Positions 54,360-64,000 of a stretch of DNA of 64,000 nt are shown in pieces. This DNA comes from Monosporascus cannonballus (lineage: Eukaryota; Ascomycota; Sordariomycetes; Xylariales), in NCBI GenBank assembly GCA_004154925.1, contig QJNS01000281.1, forward strand, positions 1-64,000, written 5' to 3'. A program made the position numbers and the translations under genes. How positions within the stretch are numbered: position 1 is the first letter of the stretch; the number at the start of each line of letters is the position of its first letter. The notes beneath the pieces are model-generated. The model made no database searches. It worked only from the letters and a program-made list of their open reading frames with translations, and was not told where the DNA came from.

Positions 54360-57300
54360 ATAGGCTGCGGCTAATTAGCCCGATATTCCGATTATTAATT
54401 AGTTAATTATTAATTTGAACGCGTCCGTTATTATTAATAAAAACTTTTTAATAAGCGTTAAGCGTTAATAAGGTTTTTAATAGGTTCCTAGGTGTTTTCG
54501 AAATTTAGATATTTTTTTTATTTGATTAGGTATTAAATAAGTTTATTTTATTTTCGTATATCGAAAATTTTTTTTATTTCATATATTTATTTGTTTTTTA
54601 TTTCCATATCGTTTTATACCGTATATACTTTAATCGTATTTATTATTAATTCGAATAAGGAAATATAAAAAATTGGATAAAGTTTAATTTTTAATAAAAA
54701 TTTTAATTAATAATTATTTTTTGTGGTTTTTTTGGCGATTTTATATAAACCGATATATTTGAAATTAAGTTTTTTGCTGGGTCGTTTTATCTAAATATTT
54801 TTAATAACTAAATAAATTATTTTACTTTTTTTAAAAATTAATTTTTTTTAATTTTTTTTGATTATAATATTTATTTATTTGATTTCGTACAAATTCTAGT
54901 TCTGTTTTTATTTTTTTAATGCAATTATCGCAATTATTTTAACGCGAAAATTACTTTAATATTAATTGGGCCATTATTACGTACCTTTTTATAAATATTT
55001 AAAATAAAACCAAAATTTACGTTTGCAAATATTATTTTAATATTTTCGTTATAACTGGTATTATAGGTTAATTAAATAACAAGTAATTTCTTTACCTAAT
55101 TATTTTATTCGTAATTAATATAATATTGTAAATAAAATTTTAAAGTTTAATTTATTCGTTTTATTTATTTATTTATTTAAAGTTTAAAAACGTTAAATAA
55201 TTTATAATTTAAGCCGATTTATATTATAAAGCTTTGTTAAAATTTGGATGCAAATATCGATTTTTTATCCGAAATAATTTTTATTAATAATCCGTATATA
55301 TTAAAGATATATTTTAAAAAATATATGCTATTTATTCGGCGTTTATGTCCTTATAATATGGTAAAAAGTAAGAAAATTTCGTAAATCGATTAACGATTAC
55401 GAAAATATTATCGTAATATATTTTCGTAATTAGATCTTTTAATATAAAAAGCTTAATAATAAAATCGAATATAACTAAATACCATAATCGCTTTATAATT
55501 AATAATGGTTGTAACTTTCCGTATGGCTTATATCGTCGAGCCTTTACTTTGGCGTAAATATCGTATTGCCGTATAATTTTTTATATCGTTAATTTTATTC
55601 TAAAAAAAGAATATATATATTAAAATCGCTTTAAGGTTTTATAGATCCTTAAATATCCATATAATTAATATTCGTATATTTTTCGTATTAGATCTTTCTG
55701 GTATTTTTTTAAAACTTATATTTTATTCGTTTTTTGATTTTTTGGAAAATTATTATTATATTACTAAATTTTCTGATATATATCGAAAAATATTACCCGA
55801 ATTATCGCAATTTATCGTAAACGTAAATATCTTTTTGTAATAATATCAAAAATTATATAATTAATTTTAACTAATTTCTTTTTAAAATTTAATCGCTTAC
55901 TTAAAACGTTTACTTTGCCGTTTTCTGATCCTTTCTTATAGATAATAACGAAATCGAAATTCGCTAATTTTTCCGCGTAACGAAATTATCGTTCTATAAA
56001 CTTTTTGATTATAGTAAATCGGATAAAATTTTGATAATCCGTATAAATCTTAATCTGGTACAAATTTCCCTTTAAGAAATGCCTAAACTCCCGAAATACC
56101 ATAATAATAATTATAAATTCCTTATTTGGAATACCATAATTAAATTCGGTTTTTTTTAACTTATATAAAAAGAATGCAATAAGGTATAATTTACTTTAAT
56201 TATTTTGCTATCCGATCATTACGTTTAATGCGTAATCCAAAATATCGGTTTCTAATTTAATAGGGTAATTTAAATCGTACATAATTAGTATTAAGTTATT
56301 GGTAATCGTATCCTTAATAACTTAAAATAACCTTTTTATATTTGGCGTCTATTTAAATTCTTTTTCTTTCTTTATAAGATTTATTAGGAATATAACTATC
56401 CTACTAAAATTTCGAATAAACTTCCTATAGTAGTTAGCGAATCCAAGGAATACTTATATCTCTTTAACCGTAATTAGCGTCTGTTATTTTATAACTGCAG
56501 CGATTTTTTTAAGGTCCATCCTAATATATTTTAAAATAATAATATATTCCAGATATTTTATTTCCTACATATAAAATTAATTTTTTTTGCATTAACAAAT
56601 AGCTTTACGTCCTGTAAAACTTAAAAAATCTTATAAATATATTTTACGTATACGTTTTCTGTTTTTAAGAAAATAAAAATATTATCGAAATAACAAATAA
56701 CGAAAATATTAAAATATTTTCGTAATACATAATTTATTATTCGCTAAAAAATTATTAATACGTTCGTAAATTTTATTAATATAACTAAATACTTAAATAA
56801 TCCGTATTTCGTTTTAAAGGTTATTTTTTATTTATATCCTTTTTTAATCCTAATAAAGTTATATTTATTTTTAAAATCGAATATTATAAATTATTTAGCT
56901 CCGTAAAATCGGTTTTTTATTTCCGTAATTAAGGGTAATAATATTTAATTTTTAATAATAACGTTATTTAGTTGTTAATAATTAATTACAAATCATAATT
57001 TTTTATTTTTTTTAAATACGAAAAACATAAGGTATTTTGTTAGTAATTTCGAAAATCGAATCCATCTTTTTTATAGCCGATTTTCCAAATATTCTTTAAA
57101 AGTACGTAATTCGTTTTTATTAAAGTTATAAATAAGGTAAAACTTTATTAAAAATCCTTTTTTAAGGATTATTTCATAATTTTATTTACTATATTTTAGT
57201 AATTTCGTATCGAATTCATTTTTTAAGAGCTATTCGTATTTATAATATTATAATAATATATTAATTAAATTTTTTAATTTTTTAAGTTATTATTTTTATT

Positions 57301-58790
57301 GTTTTAAATCGTTATTTAATTACCTTAATTTCGCTTTAATAATAATAATAATATATTATATTTTTCTTTAATATTTTTTTTTGTATTTTATTTTTTTAAA
57401 TAATAAGGTATTTATCGTATCTTTATGCTTACATTCGTCGCCATTATTAATCGAATATTAAAATCTTAATTTTTTCGTTTTTTATTTATTAATAAAGAAT
57501 AAAATAAATTTTACTTAATTAATTCCGCTATTAATTAAAATTCCGTATTAACGTATCCATAATAATCCTAAGATTATATTATAATTCCCGAATAAAATAA
57601 TATTAAAATTAACCGTCTGGTATCGTCTTTAAACAAAAATCTTAAAGTAATTAATTTCGCATATAAGGTTTCCATTATCGTAGGCGAATTTCTAACTTTC
57701 GGCATTCGTTATTATATAAGGTTTTAACTTATATTTCCATAATAATTTAAACTTATTAATTATATCCGGTATAATATAATTTCCGCCTAAAGTTTCGTAA
57801 TTTATTATTACGGTATACCAATACGTTCCGATTCATATATTTAATGTGATAAAGTCGTTAACGTTTCCTATCGTTATATTTAAAGTTTTTTTCGGGAATT
57901 CCCTTTAATTCCTTTGGGTTTCGTTATTTTGTAGCTTTTTTACAAATAACTTTCTTTTTTTAACTTTTATTCGAATCGGTCGAACCTTACTTATATTTTT
58001 TTATTTAACGTATTAAGCTGCTGTATTTATCGTTATTATCGGCGTATTATTACTTCGAACCGTATTAATTGTTCCTTGTTCTTTTATAATTCCTTTTCTT
58101 ATTAAATAATTTATTCTTTTATGTTTACAACTATATCCTATTATGCGTTATTTTGGCTATCGTTCCAGAAATCTTTTATAAATTAACGTATTTCTTCCTT
58201 AATAACCTTTCTTTCGTAAAGGTTTATGGTAAATGCCAATTAAAAATAAAGGTCCGTAATAGCTTTTTGGCAGTATTTTTTTACCGTATGCTGGATTAAC
58301 TTTTTTTCCGTTTAATAATTATATTATCCATAATAATAAAAAGGATCTTTTTGCGGGTATTACTTTTTTTCAGATTAACTCTTTATTTCGGCCAGTTATT
58401 AAATATTTTCTGGGGTTATAGTTCGAAATTGTCGATATTATTACTTATTATTTTTGTTATGCCTAATACGGTTTGGAAAATCGAATCCTTCGTAATATAT
58501 GCGAGTAATTCGTATATAAATATATTATTTTTATTTTTCGTAATCGGGATATTCTCGTCGTCGACAGTATATAGCGTACATTTTGCCATGTTAATTGGGT
58601 ATTCCGGGACAGACTTTTTCTGTCCAACTCTAATATTTGCATAATTATCCTTATAATGCCTTTTATTATGCTCGCGTTATTTATTAAGCCAACTTTTTGG
58701 TTTTTCGTATTTTTTATCGGATTTTTTATCGTAATAATTCTTATTGGACTTTTTGTTTAAGGCTTAATACGTACTTAGCTTGGATTATGT
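54360..58790 (-). pseudogene. Pol remnant of the Gypsy element (protease, RT, RNase H, integrase region)
   Basis: Only the reverse transcriptase core is readable by eye. At 56681-56692 the minus strand reads YFDN inside VICYFDNIFIFLK, the position of the YLDD/YVDD active site. The second catalytic Asp is Asn, a G-to-A type change. Flanking words such as LRKYFNIF and VLQDVKLF are also RT-like. The remaining pol domains are expected on either side but are too mutated to delimit, and the boundaries are approximate. Confidence 0.7.
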
Positions 58791-58799
58791 TAATAACTT

Positions 58800-59721
58800 T
58801 GTTGTTATTTCCTTAATTATTCTTGGACTGTCCTTTCGGTATAGGGGTCTAATTATTTTGTTATAGTTTTTTGGGTTTTTTATATTTGTAAACCTTATAT
58901 CCCATTTTACCACAATTAAAGCACTTAATCTGGCTCCAATTTTGTTTATAGGTAACGCCAAGTTCCATAAGTCCTAGCGCCGTTCCGTAAAAAGTAAGGG
59001 GTGCGTCTTTTTTTTTCCCTTAATTGGATTTATATCCCGAACGTAAAGCATATTATCCTTTTTTTTCTTATTGTTTTTCAAACTGTCGATTGTCAATCTT
59101 AATTACCTTTATAATGTACCAATCCAGGGCAACTGGTTATTTAATCCAAATAATTTTATTTTTTATATTATTTTTTAATTTTTTATAAAATATGTTAATA
59201 AAAGTATCGGCTTTATTATCTCCTTATCCCGCCTTAGCCGCGAAATTTTTAAAGGTTACGGCGTATTTGAACGCGAATCCTTTTTGTCGGAATTATAGAA
59301 ATTGTTAAACTATTAATCGTTTTTTATCCGGATTACCGAAATTATCGCATACTTTATTTTCGAAATTGGTATAAATCGAAAAAATCTCGTTAATAAAATC
59401 CTCTTTATTTGTTTTTCCTATTTCCAAAAGGTTTTTTATAATAGGTTTAAATTAATTAGCCGTATTTTTTATCAGGTATACTTTTACTGCTAGGACCATA
59501 TCCGCTAAGTTACTAAGATTTAAAAAACGAAGGTAAATTTATGCCTAAATTAAAAAAATCTAAAAATTACCTTTTCCATCGTAGGGTTCTGGTTTTTTCG
59601 GTTTTATACGAACGAAAAAAAGTTGGGCAGGCGTAGCCCTAAGTTGTTAAACTTTTTTTTCCAGTTTTCGAATTCGAGCCTAAAATTGCTAAATAAGGGT
59701 TTCCTAAGTGCTGGTTGACAT
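58800..59721 (-). pseudogene. Gag remnant of the Gypsy element
   Basis: The probable gag start is the ATG at 59721 (MSTST, then a stop). Within the first 30 codons four in-frame stops are TAG or TAA at positions where a single C-to-T change from a Gln codon explains them. Further on come KPEKPEPYDGKGNF, a capsid-like stretch (FGNPDKKRLIV) and a CCHC zinc knuckle at 58923-58882 reading CFNCGKMGYKVYKY. Its His is now Tyr and its last Cys is now Tyr, both transition-type changes. This places gag at the 5' end of a minus-oriented element. Confidence 0.8.
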
Positions 59722-59781
59722 TTTGATAATATTAAATATTGCTTAAAATTTAACGGTATTACTGAATAAAGGTTTGTAACG

Positions 59782-60176
59782 TATAACGGCTATGCGGTTT
59801 AACCAATTATTAAACCTTAAGTCGACGGATTTATATTAATAAAAATATTATAGAAATCTAAATAATAAATATAATAACGTATTACGTTTCGTAATATTAA
59901 GGGCGTTTTGGATAATAATATTATATTGCAAGCTAAATTTATTTAAATTATGCAAATAACGAACGTATATATTTTTATTTTAGCTTAAGGTGCTTAAACG
60001 GCTTAAACCCTTAAAACCTTTAAATCCTTTAAGCCTTCCTGCTGGCTTAAGGGGCTTAAGGTGCTTGGCGCTTTGAGACCTTTAAGCTAGTTACGTGACG
60101 TCTTGGCTAGGGTGGGACCCGTTCCTTTTGTGGTCCTGACCGTCCGGGAAGAAGCCAAGACCGTTAGGTCATAACA
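59782..60176 (-). repeat. Right LTR (5' LTR of the minus-oriented Gypsy element)
   Basis: This 395-bp LTR ends ATAACA next to the GAAGG duplication. Its right third (60060-60176) is less mutated than the matching part of the left copy; for example it keeps GACGTCTTGG and GACCGTCC where the left copy shows TA-shifted versions. Confidence 0.92.
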
Positions 60177-60181
60177 GAAGG

Positions 60182-60290
60182 GTCTCGGAAACGGTCACTT
60201 GGTAACCGAAACAGGACGCAAGTGGGTCAAAATCACGTGATATGGATCCGGAGTGATCCAAGGGATCCAACGGGATCTATAAAAAGATAT
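60182..60290. other. GC-richer island between the two retroelements
   Basis: About 110 bp with near-balanced composition and palindromic words (GGATCC twice, CACGTG once) separate the two AT-rich elements. It lies just outside the target duplication of the first element. It could be less-mutated host DNA or the edge of the second element's LTR. Confidence 0.45.
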
Positions 60291-63200
60291 ATACGTTTAT
60301 TATTTTCATAATTTAAATAATTTTTACTTATAATATTTATTAATATTAATCGTTTATATTATATTTTCATATTTTTAATATTAAAAATATAATTAAATTA
60401 TTTTATTATTATAAAATCCTTTAATATTTTTATTAATATAAATTCGTATAATTAAGATTTAATAATTAATTAAGCCGTTTAACCGTTATATATTTTAAAT
60501 TTTTATTTAATAATATCGTTAAATTTTAAATAATATCGATTAATATTATATTTATTAATAAGCAACTTGAATAACCTATTTCCTAAATCCTTGGTTACCC
60601 AGATATTAAAATGGAATCCGAGGAGGAAAAGAAAAAATCTTGTTTTTTTCGCGAAAAAGTTCTTCGACGACTGGATGTTATAAACGAACGTATTTTTTAA
60701 CTTAAAAGAAATAATAATAATTTTACGACGTTTTTTAAAGTTATATATAAAAACTTAAAAATATAATTTTCGAAATTAAAAAACGTTTTTAAATAAATTA
60801 AGTTATTTAATTTAATTTTATTAAAAATTAAATTTTTTTTTTACATATTTTAAATTAAAGTTTTTCGATAAGATTTTAATGAAATTATAATTATTTTTAA
60901 TTTAATATTAAATATATTTCGGGCGTTTTCTTAGTTAATTTATTATATTTATTATATAAATTAAATTCGTAATCCGATAATTTACCGGAAATATGATTAT
61001 TTAATTTGAATTTATTATATGAAAATATGTTATTCTATTAATCGAAAAATAAAACCTAAAAATAATACGAATTTATAATAATTACAAATAATTTAAATAC
61101 ATATTAATAAAGATTTTCGAAATAATAAACGAAAAAGCAAAAAGTAAAATATAAATTTAATAATTATAATAAAAGCATCCGTATTTCATTATCGTAATAC
61201 GTTAATTTAATTAACTTTTAAGCTAAATTAAAAATAAACAATATTAATAATTTGGTTTTTTGACGGCCTAAAAATATAAAAAAAACCTTTTAAATTTAAT
61301 CGGCTCGATTATTTATCAGATTATATTATTATAATAATTAATATTAACGATAGATAATACGCATAACGTATTAAAATAACCAAAAAATAATAATAAACTT
61401 TAATATATGACTAATATTAACGTTTTTCGATATAATAATATTTTTTATAATACAAAACCAAAATGTATAAAATTAGAAATTATTTATAAAAAAAATTAGA
61501 ACTAAACCAAATGTTATAATTAGAATAAAATAGGACATAAGACAATATAATATAAAATATCTAAAAAATCCTATGAAAACAATTAAAAACTAATCCCTAA
61601 AAATAATTTAAAAGGATTTAAAAAAACGAAAGCAAATTTATTAATATAATTTAACTTAAGCATATACCAGGTTTATTATAATAAGAAATTTAATAAAGAA
61701 TATGAAATACCAAAAAGTTAATTTAATAAATATTATAAATATAATAAGAAATATTATAAGCATAATTATATAAATATCAGAATTAAGTAAATAAAATTTA
61801 TCCCGGAATTTTTGATCGATACGGCAAAATATATACTATATATTATTAACGACGAGAATATCCTAATTACGAAAACAAATAATATATTTACGAATAATTT
61901 ACCCGCATATATTATAAAAGACTTAATTTTTTAAACTGTACGGGAAATAATAAAAACAATATATGATAATATTAATAATTTTGATTTTTAAACTTAAAAA
62001 AGGTTTAATAACTGGCCGAAATAAAAAGCTGGTCCGAAAAAAATAATACTTATAAGAAAACCTTTTTTATTATTTTTAATAATATAATTACCAAAGAGAA
62101 AAAAATTAATCCAGCATATATTGAAGAACTATTACTAGAAAATTATTACGAATTTTTATTTTTAATTAATATTTATTATAAACCTTTACGAAAAAAAGGT
62201 TATTAAAAAAGAAATACGTTGATTTACAGAAAGCTTTTAAAATAATAACCAAAATAACGTATAATAAAATATTGTTATAAATCTAAAAAATCATTTATTC
62301 GATAAGAAAGAATATTATAACAAAATTAAACATAATTAATATAAATCCAAGAAATAATATGTTGGTAATAATAATAAATACAGTAATTTAACGTATTAAA
62401 TTCAAAAATACAGATAAAATTCGATAAATACGAATAGAAATTAAAAGAAAAAGATTACTTATAAAGAAACCGCAAAATAACGAAACCTAAGAAAATTAAA
62501 AGGGATTCTTAAAAAAAGTTTTAAACGTAATAATAGGAAACGTTAATAACCTCGTTATTTTGGATATACGAATAAAAACGTATTAATATATTATAATAAT
62601 ACATTATGGATCTTTAAGTAGGAATTATATTGTATCAAAGATAATTAATAAATTTAAATTGCTATGGATATATAAATTAAAACCTTATATAACTACGAAT
62701 ATCGAAAATTAGGAATTCGCTTATAATTACGGAAAAACTAGACGCAAAATTAATTATTTTAAGATTTTTATTTAAACATAATACTAAATAATTAATTTCG
62801 ATATTATTTTCTTTAAGAAATACGATATAATCTTAAAATTGCCATATATATACCAGTACGGAATTTTGATTAACAGAAAAACTGGTCAAATAAATTTTAT
62901 TTTATTTTTTATTATTAAGCGAAAAAAAGAAATTAAGATTTTAATATTCGATCGATAATAGCGACGAATGTAGGCATAAGAATACGACAAAAACCTTATT
63001 ACCCAAAAGGACAAAATACAAAAAAAACGGATATTAAAAAAAATACGACGTATCGTTCTTATAATTAAAGCGAAATTAAAGCAATTAAATAACGATTTAA
63101 AACAATAACCTTAAAAATGAGAAAACTAACTAATATATTAGTATAATATTACAAATATAAATCGCTTTTTTTAAAAAAAAACTTAATACGAAATTATTAA

Positions 63201-64000
63201 AACATAGCGAATAAGATTATGAGATAATTTTTAATAAATGATTTTCGACAAAGTTTTACCTTATTTACAACCTTAGCAGAAACGAATTATGTATTTTTAA
63301 AAAAATGCCTAAAAGATCGGTTACAGAAAAAATAGATTCGGTTTTCGAAATTACTAATAGAATGTCTTATGTTTTTCGTACTAAAAAAGAATGAAAAATT
63401 ACGATTTGTAATTAATTACTAATAATAAAATGATATTATTATTAAAAATCGAATATTATTACCCTTATTATGGAAATAAAGGACCGATTTTACGAAATTA
63501 CATAATTTATAGTATTTGATTTCAGAAGTAAATATAACCTTATTAGGATTAAAAAAGATACGAATAGAAAATAACTTTTAAAATAAAATACGGATTATTT
63601 AAATATTTGGTTACGTTAATAAAATTTACGAACGTACCAGCAATATTTTAACGAATAATAAATTATATATTACGAAAATACCTTAATATTTTCGTCGTTT
63701 GTTATATGGACACCATTTTTATTTTCTTAAAGATAAAAAAAATATACGTAAAATACGTTCATAAAATTTTTTAAGCTTTACAAAATGTAAAGCTACTTAA
63801 TAATATAGAAAAGAATTAATTCTATAAACAAAAAATAAAATATCTAGAATATATTATTACCTTAGAATATATTAGGATAAATTCTAAAAGAATTATTGCA
63901 GTTATAAAATAATAAACGCTAACGATTATTAAAGAAATATAGGTATTTTTAAATTCGTTAATTATTACAGGAAGTTTATGCGAAATTTTAGTAAAATAGC
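60291..64000 (+). mobile_element. Second Ty3/Gypsy element, partial, plus orientation, RIP-decayed
   Basis: This region is AT-rich with coding remnants on the plus strand. A gag-like start is at ATG 60611 (MESEEEKKKSCFFREKVLRR). A protease-to-RT linker reads YQYGILINRKTGQINF near 62.85 kb. RT blocks read LMFFVLKKNEKLRFVINY near 63.37 kb and VVCYMDTIFIFLK at 63695-63733, where the YLDD-type active site reads YMDT (63703-63714). KYLEYIITLEYIRINSKRI follows. The right part, including RNase H, integrase and the 3' LTR, lies beyond the window. The left LTR is not clearly delimited. Confidence 0.75.

Larger units (their letters stand above)
53423..60176 (-). mobile_element. Ty3/Gypsy LTR retrotransposon, structurally complete, RIP-decayed
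   Basis: Two direct 395-bp LTRs bound a 6754-bp element. The 5-bp sequence GAAGG occurs immediately outside both ends (53418-53422 and 60177-60181), a target-site duplication. Coding remnants lie on the minus strand in the order gag (near 59.7-58.8 kb), then pol with a reverse transcriptase active-site region at 56.68 kb. This is Gypsy-like with gag nearest the right-hand LTR. The interior is extremely AT-rich and every frame is full of stops, so it is dead. An extra plus-strand reading frame sits between the pol end and the left LTR (listed separately). Confidence 0.9.

Noticed and set aside
58351..58644. 97-codon hydrophobic plus-strand frame
   Set aside because: It runs antisense to gag-pol and its hydrophobicity comes from T-rich codons after RIP.
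52810..64000. CRISPR array or tRNA/rRNA genes in the AT-rich block
   Set aside because: No regularly spaced repeats and no cloverleaf or rRNA-like stretches were seen; the structure is explained by LTR elements and mutation bias.

Overview
This is nuclear DNA of a filamentous ascomycete (Pezizomycotina, most likely Sordariomycetes; I cannot place the genus). The evidence is short GT-AG introns of about 50-110 nt with CTRAY-type branch sites, a Zn2Cys6 regulator, an MFS sugar permease, fungal-only protein families, and a very AT-rich terminal block of decayed Gypsy elements that carry the C-to-T/G-to-A scars typical of repeat-induced point mutation (RIP).

Layout. 0-8.5 kb: the 5' end of a cytochrome P450 leaving the window, a complete Dnf3-type P4-ATPase, and a small cysteine-bearing gene with a frame break. 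9.4-16 kb: a 2EXR-like gene, a decayed pogo/Fot1-type DNA transposon with perfect 34-bp terminal inverted repeats and TA duplications, and a frameshifted M20 peptidase pseudogene. 16-23 kb: a conserved TPR-like protein, a possible broken gene, a small secreted-protein candidate and a small membrane protein. 23-29 kb: an intact six-exon sugar transporter and an intact six-exon Zn2Cys6 transcription factor on the same strand, a plausible regulator-permease pair. 31-36 kb: a secreted cyanovirin-N-homology (CVNH) protein and a broken membrane-ankyrin gene. 39-47 kb: a small secreted protein, the tiny V-ATPase subunit f gene, a short spliced gene, a zinc-binding protein and an SDR oxidoreductase. 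48-52.8 kb: a DUF7708 protein gene and a LisH/AAA+ ATPase gene arranged head to head over about 380 bp. 52.8-64 kb: no host gene, but one structurally complete LTR retrotransposon (395-bp LTRs, 5-bp target duplication, minus orientation, with an extra antisense reading frame) followed by part of a second Gypsy element in the opposite orientation.

How it fits together. Housekeeping genes (P4-ATPase, V-ATPase f, TPR-like protein, SDR) are interleaved with accessory, lineage-specific and decaying genes (ankyrin membrane gene, M20 peptidase, probably the 5' half of the AAA gene), as expected at the edge of a transposon-rich compartment. The best candidates for unusual biology are the divergent DUF7708/AAA+ pair, the LisH-AAA+ architecture, the CVNH protein with its basic tail, and the accessory antisense frame inside the retrotransposon. 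All gene models here were spliced by eye, so exon ends were checked only for phase and for splice and branch signals.
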